Shown piece by piece: positions 1 through 6,579 of a DNA stretch of 9,659 nucleotides. The position numbers and the translations under genes are program-made. Position 1 is the stretch's first letter; every line of letters starts with the position of its first letter. Location: contig JAIBHQ010000016.1 in assembly GCA_020028595.1 (NCBI GenBank), positions 1 through 9,659 of the forward strand, written 5' to 3'. This DNA comes from Nitrospirota bacterium. Lineage in GTDB: Bacteria > Nitrospirota > Nitrospiria > Nitrospirales > Nitrospiraceae. Under the pieces are notes generated by a model. It made no database searches and had not been told where the DNA came from. It saw nothing but the letters and a program-made list of their open reading frames with translations.

Positions 1-938
1 CGTTCGCCCATGCCGTCTTCGTGCTGCGTGAGGCGGAGGAAGACGTCTTCGAGCGTCATCGAGATGGTTTTGAGTTCCAGCAGGCCCCAGCCGTTGGTGA
101 CGACGAACCGCGCCAGTTCGTCCCGCAGATCGCGGCCGAGGGCGCATTCCACCAGGTACGCGCCGCTGTCCGCCGGCGCGAAGACGCTGACGATGCCGGG
201 GATGCCGCGCAGGCGGTCCAAAAAATTGTGCGGCGGCGTCTTCACCGTGAGGCTGATTTTTTCCGAGCGGCGCAGCCGGGCTGAGAGATGCTCCGGTGTG
301 TCCACCGCGACGATCCGGCCTTCGTTGATGATGACGACCCGCTGGCAGACCGCGGTGGCCTCCGGCAGGATGTGGGTGCTGAGAATGACGGTGTGCGAGC
401 CGGCCAGGCTTTTGATCAATTCCCGAATCTCGATAATTTGCTTGGGATCGAGGCCGACCGTCGGTTCGTCCAGAATCAGCACCGGCGGATCGTGCAACAG
501 CGCCTGGGCCAATCCCACCCGCTGGCGATAGCCGCGGGACAGGTTGGCGATCAGCCGGTGGCGCACGTCGCCGAGCGACACCTGTTCGATGACGAGGGGC
601 ATCCGCTCGCGCAGGGCCGCGCTCTTCATGCCCTTGAGCCGTCCCACGAAGGTCAGATATTCCGACACGGTCAGTTCCTGATAGACCGGCGGGGTTTCCG
701 GCAGGTAGCCGATGCGCGCTTTGACTTCCTGTGGCTGCTCGGAGCAGTCGAACCCGTCCACCGTTGCCGTGCCTTCGGTAGCCGGCATGAAGCAGGTCAG
801 GATGCGCATGGTGGTGGTCTTGCCGGCGCCGTTCGGTCCGAGGAACGCGAGGACTTCCCCCTTGTTGACGGAGAACGACACGCGTTCGATGGCGGTCCGG
901 TCGCCGTATCGCTTGGTGATGTGTTGAACGTCGATCAT
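1..938 (-). CDS. ABC transporter ATP-binding protein, GldA/ABC-2 type (3' end cut by window edge)
   Basis: This is the ATP-hydrolysing subunit of an ABC-2-type exporter, acting on the cytoplasmic face of the inner membrane with a permease that is not in view. Reading from ATG 938, 312 codons are visible. Walker A is GPNGAGKT (residues 34-41). The Q-loop position carries Glu in YLPE (E81). The signature is LSRGYRQR (133-140), Walker B is LILDEPT (154-160) with catalytic E158, the D-loop is GLD (162-164), and the switch histidine is H189 in STHI. Glu in the Q-loop and an LS-x-GYRQR signature are typical of GldA/NatA-like ATPases, so they are not defects. The C-terminal part ends in a TLEDVFLRLT motif usual for the last 20 residues of this family, so only a few residues should be missing at the left edge. 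The start is preceded by a promoter (959-987) but no clear Shine-Dalgarno. The permease is expected downstream, beyond base 1. The substrate cannot be inferred. Confidence 0.95.
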   Translation of the reverse strand, partial: MIDVQHITKRYGDRTAIERVSFSVNKGEVLAFLGPNGAGKTTTMRILTCFMPATEGTATVDGFDCSEQPQEVKARIGYLPETPPVYQELTVSEYLTFVGRLKGMKSAALRERMPLVIEQVSLGDVRHRLIANLSRGYRQRVGLAQALLHDPPVLILDEPTVGLDPKQIIEIRELIKSLAGSHTVILSTHILPEATAVCQRVVIINEGRIVAVDTPEHLSARLRRSEKISLTVKTPPHNFLDRLRGIPGIVSVFAPADSGAYLVECALGRDLRDELARFVVTNGWGLLELKTISMTLEDVFLRLTQHEDGMGE

Positions 939-958
939 GCGAGGGATTGAGCGGCTGG

Positions 959-987
959 ATATTAACTGCCGCTTTCCAGCCAGTCAA
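959..987 (-). promoter_or_regulatory. Candidate sigma70-type promoter of the ABC ATPase gene
   Basis: On the minus strand, TTGACT (987-982) is followed by a 17-nt spacer and TAATAT (964-959). These match the consensus hexamers at 5/6 and 4/6 positions. The start point would fall near 952, giving a leader of about 13 nt before ATG 938. This short leader fits the lack of an obvious ribosome binding site. The call is by eye only. Confidence 0.55.
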
Positions 988-1020
988 GGGACAGTTGCGG
1001 AGGAAATGTATTTGCGCTCT

Positions 1021-1232
1021 AGCCCGCATGATTCATGACGGCTTCTACTGCAACCGCCGAGACGCCGCTACGACAAGCCTGGCCGCGGGCTTGGCGCGTC
1101 CAGGCGGGCGGGCTCGCCGCTCGGGCGGTCAACAGCCTGTTCAAGGCTGCCTCCCTTCCTCGCGGCTCCACGCGCCCGTCTCGCGTGGCGTCTCAGCGGT
1201 TTCGCCACGAACCCTCATGAATAATGCGGGCT
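1021..1232. mobile_element. 212-bp palindromic MITE-like intergenic element
   Basis: The ends of this stretch are inverted copies of each other. Bases 1021-1066 and the reverse complement of 1187-1232 align without gaps over 46 bp with 36 identities. The outer block AGCCCGCAT-n-ATTCATGA and the inner block ACCGC-n-GAGACGCC are the best conserved. Smaller hairpins lie inside: GCCTGG/CCAGGC (1077-1082 with 1100-1105), CAGCCT/AGGCTG (1133-1138 with 1144-1149, 5-nt loop) and CGTGGCG/CGCCACG (1184-1190 with 1203-1209). No transposase is encoded and no target-site duplication is obvious at the edges. It lies between two divergent genes, about 80 bp from the ATPase start and 10 bp before the -35 box of the lipoprotein gene. 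It could be a non-autonomous transposable element, a REP/BIME-like repeat, or a structured RNA. Only one copy is in the window, so mobility is inferred from architecture. Confidence 0.65.
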
Positions 1233-1241
1233 GGGAAGGCT

Positions 1242-1269
1242 TTGATGGGGTGGGTGAATCTGTTATAGT
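1242..1269 (+). promoter_or_regulatory. Candidate promoter of the lipoprotein gene
   Basis: TTGATG (1242-1247) is followed by a 16-nt spacer and TATAGT (1264-1269), which matches the -10 consensus at 5/6. Transcription would begin near 1276, leaving a leader of roughly 75 nt before the lipoprotein start. The -35 box begins only 10 bp after the right end of the palindromic element, so the element forms the immediate upstream region of this promoter. Confidence 0.5.
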
Positions 1270-1332
1270 CGCGCCTCGTGGTCATGAGAATCCGGCATCA
1301 TTCATTATCGTCATGCATCAAGGCTGGCTGTG

Positions 1333-1339
1333 AAGGAGG
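1333..1339 (+). promoter_or_regulatory. Shine-Dalgarno AAGGAGG of the lipoprotein gene
   Basis: A near-perfect AAGGAGG lies 5 nt before GTG 1345 and 11 nt before ATG 1351. It rules out the in-frame GTG at 1330, which lies upstream of it, and leaves 1345 or 1351 as the real start. Confidence 0.75.
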
Positions 1340-1350
1340 GGGTCGTGAAC

Positions 1351-1980
1351 ATGCGCACAGGAGTGATTGTTGCGGGGCTCTGGTTGCTGACGCTGACCGG
1401 CTGTGCCGGCAAGGGCGAACTGGTTGCGTTGAATCTGCACGCGATTCCCCTGGTTGAAGCGCCGAAGATGCAGATTTCCACCGACACCATCGTCGTCGTG
1501 GCGGATTTCGACGATGCACGGCCCAACAAAGAGAGGCTGGGCGCCCGTTCCCACCGGGGCGGCGGCGAGACCCTGTTCAACGTGCCGGGAGGAAAAGTCG
1601 GCGCGGTGGTGGCCCAGGTGGTCACCGACTATCTCAAGAAACGGGGCTGGCGTGTGGAATTGGCCAGGCCGGTCTCCGGAACCGGCCCGGACGGCGGACC
1701 GCACGTGACGATTGCCGGCAAGGTCGTCGAGTTATCCGCCAACGCCGCCAGCACGTTCGGCTCGACGAAGATCACGGCGTCGGCGAAGACTGTCATCGAG
1801 GCCGTGAATGCGGAAGACGGAAGCATTGTCCGGATGACGCTCAGCGGCGCCGGCTCGCAGACGGTCGTCTGGTTCGATGCGGACGATGCCGCAAGCCTGC
1901 TCAGCGCCGCGTTGTCGGAAAGCCTTGAGAAGTTCGTCGCGGAGACGAAGATCGAAAAGAAAATGCTGCGTTTGAAGTAG
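1351..1980 (+). CDS. Predicted outer-membrane lipoprotein of unknown function (YajG-like layout)
   Basis: The 209-residue product begins with a short basic n-region (MRTG), a hydrophobic core and the lipobox LTGC, so Cys18 should be lipidated after signal peptidase II cleavage. The +2 residue is Ala, not Asp, so no inner-membrane retention signal is seen and Lol-dependent sorting to the outer membrane is likely. The mature part reads as an alpha/beta domain: beta-strands around VVVADFDDARP, a helix GAVVAQVVTDYLKKRGW (roughly 85-101), then strands and a C-terminal helix. This order resembles the YajG family of small lipoproteins, but the match is from layout only and no function follows. GTG 1345 is an alternative start that adds two residues. 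The gene has its own promoter and ends 6 bp from the stop of the opposing AI-2E gene, with no terminator hairpin between them. Confidence 0.85.
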   Translation: MRTGVIVAGLWLLTLTGCAGKGELVALNLHAIPLVEAPKMQISTDTIVVVADFDDARPNKERLGARSHRGGGETLFNVPGGKVGAVVAQVVTDYLKKRGWRVELARPVSGTGPDGGPHVTIAGKVVELSANAASTFGSTKITASAKTVIEAVNAEDGSIVRMTLSGAGSQTVVWFDADDAASLLSAALSESLEKFVAETKIEKKMLRLK

Positions 1981-1986
1981 CGCCCA

Positions 1987-3084
1987 TCACCGTTTTTGAG
2001 CCGAGGGCATTTCGATCGAACCTGTTTTCTCGATCCGGTAAATATCCAACATCGCCCGGCCGATCGCGACGACGAGAGGCCCGGCCACGATGCCCAGGAT
2101 CCCGAAGAACTTAATCCCGCCCAGCACGCTGCAGAACACCAGTAGCGGATGCAACTTCGAACGGTTGCCGACGAGGATGGTCCGCAACACGTGGTCGAGC
2201 AGTGCAATGATTCCTCCGGCGACACACACCACCGCCATGTTGCCGTAGGCGCCGATGAACCAGAGGTACAGGGCGCCGGGGATCCACACCAGCGACGCGC
2301 CGACCGCCGGCACGTAGGCGAGCACGCCCATGACCACGCCCCATAAAACCGGCGTGGAGAGTCCGGCGACCCAAAACGCCAACCCGCCGATCAGCCCTTC
2401 CAGAATCGCCACGATGGTGCTGCCTTCGACCGAGGCTCGGACGACTTCGTCGAATCGCTGGAACACGATGCGTTGTTGCGGAAGCGTCAGCGGCAGCGCG
2501 TTCTCGATCCACCGCACCACGCGTTCGCTGTCGAGCAAAAAATAAAAGGTGCACACCAGCATGACCGCAGTCTGAAACAGGCCCAGCAGAACGTTGGCGG
2601 CCACCAGCGTGGCTTCTTCGAACAACCACTTGCCCATGCCCTGCAGGTTGTCCGTGAGCGCCTCGCGCAGGCTGGTCCCGGTCAGCCGTTCGTATTCCTG
2701 CAGGCGTTCCACCACCGCGCCGACAATGGGGTATTCCCGGCGGATGTTTTCCAGCAGGCCTCCTTGCGAGACCAGCGCCATGGCGGCTTTGTATGTCCGG
2801 GCCAGTTCTTCGCCGATCAGCGCGGAGAGATAGAACAGCGGCAGGATGATCACCACGGTCACGACGCTGCACATCAGCAGCGCGCTGAATATCTTTTGTC
2901 CCCTGGTGGCGCGGACCAGGCGCCGGTGGAGCGGGTGGAGGGCGTAGGAGAGGACGGCGGCCCAGGCGATGGCGGTGAAGAACGGGCTGAAGGTTTGGAA
3001 GAGGAGATAGGCCACGCCGGCGACCAGGACGAGGCGCGCCAGCCGGGCTGCCTGATCCGGATCTCGCTGCGAGAGGTCGCTCAT
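1987..3084 (-). CDS. AI-2E/PerM (UPF0118) family transporter
   Basis: This is a 365-residue inner-membrane protein. Hydrophobic segments lie around residues 14-50, 65-90, 157-183, 222-243, 245-275, 282-305 and 311-345, about eight helices, with a soluble stretch between roughly 92 and 156. Family hallmarks near the C-terminus are LAYVPAVGASLVWIP (255-269), GNRSKLHPLLVF (306-317) and GGIKFFGILGIVAGPLVVA (322-340). The family includes E. coli TqsA, an exporter of the AI-2 signal, and members acting as sodium/proton antiporters, so the substrate is not predictable here. ATG 3084 was chosen because MSDLSQRDPDQAARL leads directly into the first helix. A longer in-frame start at 3183 would overlap the divergent glgB start and its promoter. 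No Shine-Dalgarno precedes the ATG; the -10 box at 3098-3093 instead suggests an almost leaderless mRNA. Confidence 0.93.
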   Translation of the reverse strand: MSDLSQRDPDQAARLARLVLVAGVAYLLFQTFSPFFTAIAWAAVLSYALHPLHRRLVRATRGQKIFSALLMCSVVTVVIILPLFYLSALIGEELARTYKAAMALVSQGGLLENIRREYPIVGAVVERLQEYERLTGTSLREALTDNLQGMGKWLFEEATLVAANVLLGLFQTAVMLVCTFYFLLDSERVVRWIENALPLTLPQQRIVFQRFDEVVRASVEGSTIVAILEGLIGGLAFWVAGLSTPVLWGVVMGVLAYVPAVGASLVWIPGALYLWFIGAYGNMAVVCVAGGIIALLDHVLRTILVGNRSKLHPLLVFCSVLGGIKFFGILGIVAGPLVVAIGRAMLDIYRIEKTGSIEMPSAQKR

Positions 3085-3092
3085 GGGCCGGC

Positions 3093-3122
3093 ATCTTAGG
3101 TGCGTAGTCGGAAATGTGTCAA
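3093..3122 (-). promoter_or_regulatory. Candidate promoter of the AI-2E family gene
   Basis: On the minus strand a perfect TTGACA (3122-3117) is followed by an 18-nt spacer and TAAGAT (3098-3093, 4/6). Transcription would start at about 3087-3085, within a few nucleotides of ATG 3084. Confidence 0.55.
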
Positions 3123-3134
3123 GCCACGCACGCT

Positions 3135-3163
3135 TTGCCTTTTTCCCTGTCCCGCGATAGAGT
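3135..3163 (+). promoter_or_regulatory. Weak candidate promoter of glgB
   Basis: TTGCCT (3135-3140) and TAGAGT (3158-3163) are 17 nt apart and each matches consensus at 4/6. The start point would fall at about 3170, directly at ATG 3171, again suggesting a leaderless message. It does not overlap the divergent promoter at 3093-3122. The hexamers are weak, so this is tentative. Confidence 0.35.
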
Positions 3164-3170
3164 GCGGCTG

Positions 3171-5366
3171 ATGACGATTCCAAACGATGAAATCGAACGG
3201 CTCATTCGGGCGGAGCATTGGGATCCCTTTTCGATTCTCGGCCCCCAGCCGTCCGGCGAAGGGTCGGGGACGATGGTGCGTGTCTTTCTGCCGGAGGCCG
3301 TGGAAGTTGTATTGATGCCGGACGGAGCGGCTGGCCGCGCGGTTCCGATGCGGGCGGTGCAGGACACCGGCGTCTATGAAGTGCATCTGCCTCAGGGGGC
3401 GCCGCCTGGTTATCGGCTTCGCGTGACGGACCGCTGGGGGAATGTCTCGGAGCGGCACGATCCCTACGCTTTTCCTCCGCTCCTGTCCGATTTCGATCTG
3501 CACCTGTTCGCCGAAGGCCGGTTGTACCAGGCGTACGACCGGTTTGGCGCGCATCTGCGCACGGTGACGGGCGTGCCGGGCGTGCACTTCGCGGTGTGGG
3601 CGCCCAACGCGCGGCGGGTCAGCATCGTCGGTGATTTCAACGGCTGGGATGGGCGCCGCCATGCGATGCGCAGCCGGGGAGCGACGGGCCTGTGGGAACT
3701 CTTTATTCCGGAGCTGCCCGAGGGCACGCTCTATAAATACGAGATCCGGCCGCAGGACGCCGACGCGGCCTTTCTCAAGGCGGATCCTTACGCGTTTGCC
3801 GCCGAACTCAGGCCCAAGACGGCGTCGATCGTTCGCGATCTGTCGAAATATCAATGGGGCGATCGGGCGTGGATGGACGAGCGCGGACGGCGCGACTCCC
3901 TCGCGGCGCCGATGGCGATCTACGAAGTTCATCTTGGTTCGTGGGCGCGCGTGCCGGAGGAGGACAATCGCTGGCTGACCTATCGCGAACTGGCGGCTAA
4001 ATTGATCCCGTATGTGACGGGCCTGGGCTATACCCATGTCGAACTGATGCCGATCACCGAACATCCATTCGATGGCTCCTGGGGCTACCAGACGACCGGT
4101 TATTTTGCGCCGACCAGCCGCCATGGCCCGCCGGAGGAGTTCATGGCCTTCGTGGACGCCTGCCACCGGGCGGGGCTGAGCGTGCTGCTCGACTGGGTGC
4201 CGTCGCATTTCCCGGACGATCCGCACGGACTGGCCTGGTTCGACGGCACGCAACTGTACGACCATCACGACCCGCGCCTCGGCTACCATCCGGAATGGCA
4301 CAGCCGCATTTTCAATTTCGGGCGCGTGGAGGTGCGAAATTTTTTGCTCAACAGCGCGCTGTTCTGGCTGGACAAGTACCACGTGGACGGGCTGCGCGTG
4401 GACGCGGTGGCGTCCATGCTTTATCTGGATTATTCCCGGCAGCCCGGCGAATGGATTCCCAACCAGTTCGGCAGCCACGAAAATCTGGACGCGATCGAGT
4501 TCCTGAAGGAGTTCAACATCGTGGTGCATCGGGATCATCCCGGCGTGCTCACCATTGCCGAAGAGTCCACGGCCTGGACCGGCGTGTCGCGTCCGACCTA
4601 TGCGGGCGGCCTGGGGTTCAGCTTGAAATGGAACATGGGATGGATGCACGACATGCTGCGCTACTTCAGTCTCGACCCGGTCTACCGGAAGCACGAGCAC
4701 AACCACATCACGTTCGGGCTGCTCTACGCCTTCACCGAGAATTTCGTGCTGGTGCTCTCGCACGACGAAGTGGTCCACGGCAAGCGCGCGCTGCTCGACA
4801 AAATGCCGGGCGATCTGTGGCAGAAGTTCGCCAACTTGCGCGCACTGTACGGCTATATGTACGGGCATCCGGGCAAGAAGATGCTGTTCATGGGCGGCGA
4901 GTTCGGCCAGTGGTGCGAGTGGAACCACGACGCCAGCCTCGACTGGCATCTGCTCGAGCAGGACTCGCACCGCGGGCTCCACCAGTGGGTGCGCGACCTC
5001 AACCGGCTCTACCGGACCGAACCGGCGCTCCACGAAGTGGACTTCGAGTGGAACGGCTTTCAATGGATCGACTACAATGACTGGGAGCAATCGGCCGTGG
5101 CCTTCATCCGGCGGGCGAGGAATGCGGACGACTTTGTGGTCTGCGCCTGCAATTTCACACCGGTGCCTCGGCATGGCTACCGCATCGGCGTGCCGGCACC
5201 GGGCCGGTACCGGGAGCTGCTGAACAGCGACGCGGCCGCCTACGGTGGCGGGAATGTCGGCAATCTCGGGGGCGTGGAAGCCGAACCGGTTTTCTGGCAC
5301 GGATATTCCTATTCGGTGTGCCTGACTATGCCGCCGCTCGCGGTGGTGTTTCTCAAGCCAAGCTGA
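3171..5366 (+). CDS. glgB: 1,4-alpha-glucan (glycogen) branching enzyme GlgB
   Basis: GlgB (EC 2.4.1.18, GH13) cuts an alpha-1,4 chain and reattaches it through an alpha-1,6 bond, which makes glycogen branched. The 731-residue product is full length (E. coli: 728) and aligns with E. coli GlgB along its length. An N-terminal N1 module contains [11 protein letters not shown] (16-26). A CBM48 module follows (about 136-225, with [22 protein letters not shown]). The catalytic barrel then carries [17 protein letters not shown] (291-307), DWVPSHFP (341-348), [17 protein letters not shown] (407-423), TIAEEST (461-467) and [10 protein letters not shown] (529-538). By alignment with E. coli D405/E458/D526, the nucleophile is D411, the acid/base E464 and the third carboxylate D532. 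The C-terminal beta domain contains [21 protein letters not shown] 3171 was preferred over in-frame ATG 3114 because [12 protein letters not shown] fits the family N-terminus; the 3114 start would add 19 atypical residues and overlap the candidate promoter. No clear Shine-Dalgarno precedes it. Confidence 0.98.
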   Translation: MTIPNDEIERLIRAEHWDPFSILGPQPSGEGSGTMVRVFLPEAVEVVLMPDGAAGRAVPMRAVQDTGVYEVHLPQGAPPGYRLRVTDRWGNVSERHDPYAFPPLLSDFDLHLFAEGRLYQAYDRFGAHLRTVTGVPGVHFAVWAPNARRVSIVGDFNGWDGRRHAMRSRGATGLWELFIPELPEGTLYKYEIRPQDADAAFLKADPYAFAAELRPKTASIVRDLSKYQWGDRAWMDERGRRDSLAAPMAIYEVHLGSWARVPEEDNRWLTYRELAAKLIPYVTGLGYTHVELMPITEHPFDGSWGYQTTGYFAPTSRHGPPEEFMAFVDACHRAGLSVLLDWVPSHFPDDPHGLAWFDGTQLYDHHDPRLGYHPEWHSRIFNFGRVEVRNFLLNSALFWLDKYHVDGLRVDAVASMLYLDYSRQPGEWIPNQFGSHENLDAIEFLKEFNIVVHRDHPGVLTIAEESTAWTGVSRPTYAGGLGFSLKWNMGWMHDMLRYFSLDPVYRKHEHNHITFGLLYAFTENFVLVLSHDEVVHGKRALLDKMPGDLWQKFANLRALYGYMYGHPGKKMLFMGGEFGQWCEWNHDASLDWHLLEQDSHRGLHQWVRDLNRLYRTEPALHEVDFEWNGFQWIDYNDWEQSAVAFIRRARNADDFVVCACNFTPVPRHGYRIGVPAPGRYRELLNSDAAAYGGGNVGNLGGVEAEPVFWHGYSYSVCLTMPPLAVVFLKPS

Positions 5367-5396
5367 ACCAGCCAGCCCACCATCAGAACAGAGCTC

Positions 5397-5426
5397 TTGA
5401 CTTCCTACAGCCGCGCCGGGTATAGT
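5397..5426 (+). promoter_or_regulatory. Candidate sigma70-type promoter of the rlpA-like gene
   Basis: TTGACT (5397-5402), an 18-nt spacer and TATAGT (5421-5426) each match the consensus at 5/6. It lies 31 bp after the glgB stop codon and separates glgB from the next gene into different transcription units. It is the best-matching promoter in the window. Confidence 0.65.
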
Positions 5427-5578
5427 CAATCCACTTCATACATCTTCAGCTTGCGGTTCGATTAGTCATCAACACACAATATCTAGGGTTGAGACTTCGG
5501 TACAGGTCTAGGTGTAGGGGTACATCAGGTGCGTGGGAACGAGTAGGTGTGCATGTCTGAAGACGGAGGGCGATGGTG
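5427..5578 (+). other. Long 5' leader of the rlpA-like gene
   Basis: If transcription starts near 5433, the mRNA has an untranslated leader of about 145 nt, far longer than for other genes here. The first half is A/T-richer than the surroundings. The second half is G-rich, with repeated AGGTGT/AGGTGC words between 5506 and 5550. Only short complementary segments were found by eye, such as AGAC/GTCT in 5493-5510, and no known riboswitch class is recognised. No gene was seen in the stretch. Confidence 0.4.
5565..5569 (+). promoter_or_regulatory. Shine-Dalgarno GGAGG of the rlpA-like gene
   Basis: GGAGG lies 3 nt before ATG 5573, 6 nt before GTG 5576 and 9 nt before ATG 5579, all in the same frame. 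The spacing to the first ATG is too short, so ATG 5579 is favoured, with GTG 5576 possible. Confidence 0.6.
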
Positions 5579-6205
5579 ATGGGACGACGAGGGGTCAGTC
5601 AAGCATGGATGCTCCTGTTGGCGTGCGGCTTTGCCGTGAGTGCCTGCACGGTTCTGCCCAAGGGCCAGGCGGATTTGGACGTCAGCATGAAGGAGCGGGG
5701 CATCGCCTCGTGGTATGGCGAGGATTTTCACGGGTGGATGACCGCCAACGGTGAGATTTACGATATGGAAGCATTCACCGCCGCCCACCGGACCTTGCCG
5801 CTTGGGACGGCGATTCTTGTGACCAACGTTGAAAATGGAAAGCAGGTGCGCGTCCGGATCAATGACCGTGGCCCCTATCTCTATGGCCGCGTGCTGGACC
5901 TGTCCCTTGCGGGCGCCCGGGCATTGGACATGGTGGACAGCGGCGTCGCCGCCGTTCAAATCGAAGTCGTGGGGGATCAGAGCGCAGGTCTTGTCTCCGC
6001 CGCCGACCTCCTGCCGATCCCATCGGCTGCCATGACGGCGGATGCCGGAGACAGTATCCTGGTTCTAATGCAGCCGCGGCACGTGCGCGCCGTCCGGACG
6101 CTGCCCAATGACCTCTGGCGCCAACGGCGTGTCCGCCGCGCGGCGGATTACCAGGCCGCAGAACGGCGCGCCTATGCCGCCGTGGCCTCGTTGGAAATTC
6201 CCTGA
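5579..6205 (+). CDS. rlpA: RlpA-family septal-ring lytic transglycosylase-like lipoprotein
   Basis: RlpA proteins are outer-membrane lipoproteins that cleave peptidoglycan strands lacking stem peptides, mainly at the division septum. The 208-residue product has a signal peptide ending in the lipobox VSAC, with lipidated Cys23. The double-psi beta-barrel domain spans about residues 39-117: GIASWYGEDFHGWMTANGE (41-59), then AFTAAHRTLPLGT (65-77) and VRINDRGPY (92-100). E59, H70 and D96 have the same spacing (11 and 26 residues) as the P. aeruginosa RlpA residues E120, H131 and D157, so catalytic capacity looks intact. The remaining C-terminal part (about 118-208) is Arg/Ala-rich, with RRVRRAADYQAAERRAY near the end. 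It lacks a recognisable SPOR domain, so septal targeting through denuded glycan is not evident. The gene has its own promoter and a long leader. It is possibly a general cell-wall RlpA paralogue instead of the division-specific one. Confidence 0.9.
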   Translation: MGRRGVSQAWMLLLACGFAVSACTVLPKGQADLDVSMKERGIASWYGEDFHGWMTANGEIYDMEAFTAAHRTLPLGTAILVTNVENGKQVRVRINDRGPYLYGRVLDLSLAGARALDMVDSGVAAVQIEVVGDQSAGLVSAADLLPIPSAAMTADAGDSILVLMQPRHVRAVRTLPNDLWRQRRVRRAADYQAAERRAYAAVASLEIP

Positions 6206-6244
6206 TCCCGCCTTCTGCTCTTCTCCGTTTTACATTCCCGCTGA

Positions 6245-6274
6245 TTGACAGGCTGGAGGAGTCTCGACTACACT
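6245..6274 (+). promoter_or_regulatory. Candidate promoter of the small basic protein/HEAT-repeat unit
   Basis: A perfect TTGACA (6245-6250) is followed by an 18-nt spacer and TACACT (6269-6274, 4/6). Transcription would start near 6281, and the leader then begins with a T-rich stretch before the GAGGAG ribosome binding site at 6303-6308. Confidence 0.55.
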
Positions 6275-6317
6275 GCGACCGTTGTATTTTTATTTCTAAC
6301 TCGAGGAGTGTGCGGCA

Positions 6318-6551
6318 ATGGCCAAGAAGAAGAAAACCTCGCTGACCGATGAAGAAACAAGGTTGAAAACGAAGGTGGCGGAAAAGCGCGTCAAGCTGGA
6401 GAATTCGGAAGGCGATGCGCCGTTCAGGAAATTGCACAAGCGGTTGAAGCGCGTCCAGCGTCAGCGGCGCCGACTGTCGATCCGGAAGCAGCATGCAATG
6501 GGGAAGAAAAAGGCCGACGCTGCTGCGAAGCCTGCCGCTCCGGCCGCCTAG
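6318..6551 (+). CDS. Small, highly basic hypothetical protein (77 aa)
   Basis: I do not recognise a family. The product has 16 Lys and 10 Arg against 8 Asp/Glu, a net charge near +18. It opens with MAKKKK, continues with a predicted helical middle (about 10-60, including FRKLHKRLKRVQRQRRRLSIRK at 36-57) and ends in a Lys/Ala/Pro tail (KKKADAAAKPAAPAA) reminiscent of histone H1-like bacterial tails. This composition fits binding to nucleic acid or the ribosome, but that is inference only. The gene is supported by GAGGAG (6303-6308) 9 nt before ATG 6318 and by a promoter with a consensus -35 box. The HEAT-repeat gene starts 28 bp after its stop and is probably co-transcribed. Confidence 0.75.
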   Translation: MAKKKKTSLTDEETRLKTKVAEKRVKLENSEGDAPFRKLHKRLKRVQRQRRRLSIRKQHAMGKKKADAAAKPAAPAA

Positions 6552-6579
6552 CCTGCACTGTCGGCACAGATTGCAATCC

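Noticed and set aside
341..348. Possible loss of function in glgB from Ser in place of Gly in DWVPSHFP (residue numbers of GlgB)
   Set aside because: All three catalytic carboxylates and flanking motifs are intact, so one Gly-to-Ser change in this motif is more likely natural variation than inactivation.
288..950. Open frame on the plus strand opposite the ABC ATPase
   Set aside because: The minus strand carries every ABC ATPase motif in order; the plus-strand frame is His/Gln/Arg-rich and unlike a folded protein.
947..1333. 128-codon plus-strand frame running through the palindromic element
   Set aside because: It reads through inverted repeats and promoter DNA, gives low-complexity Arg/Gly/Ala-rich sequence and has no ribosome binding site.
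1981..1986. Terminator between the lipoprotein and AI-2E family genes
   Set aside because: Only 6 bp separate the two stops and no GC-rich hairpin with a T-run was found nearby on either strand.
2473..3099. Open frame on the plus strand opposite the AI-2E family gene
   Set aside because: The opposing frame is a full-length polytopic membrane protein with family motifs; this frame is a compositional shadow.
3096..5429. A 777-codon open frame on the minus strand covering all of glgB
   Set aside because: It is exactly antisense to a complete, motif-rich GlgB. Its translation is Arg/His/Pro-rich with no recognisable domain, as expected from the antisense of GC-rich codon use. No ribosome binding site or promoter was seen for it.
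5525..5959. 144-codon minus-strand frame overlapping the rlpA-like gene
   Set aside because: It is antisense to the conserved double-psi barrel coding sequence and shows no domain of its own.
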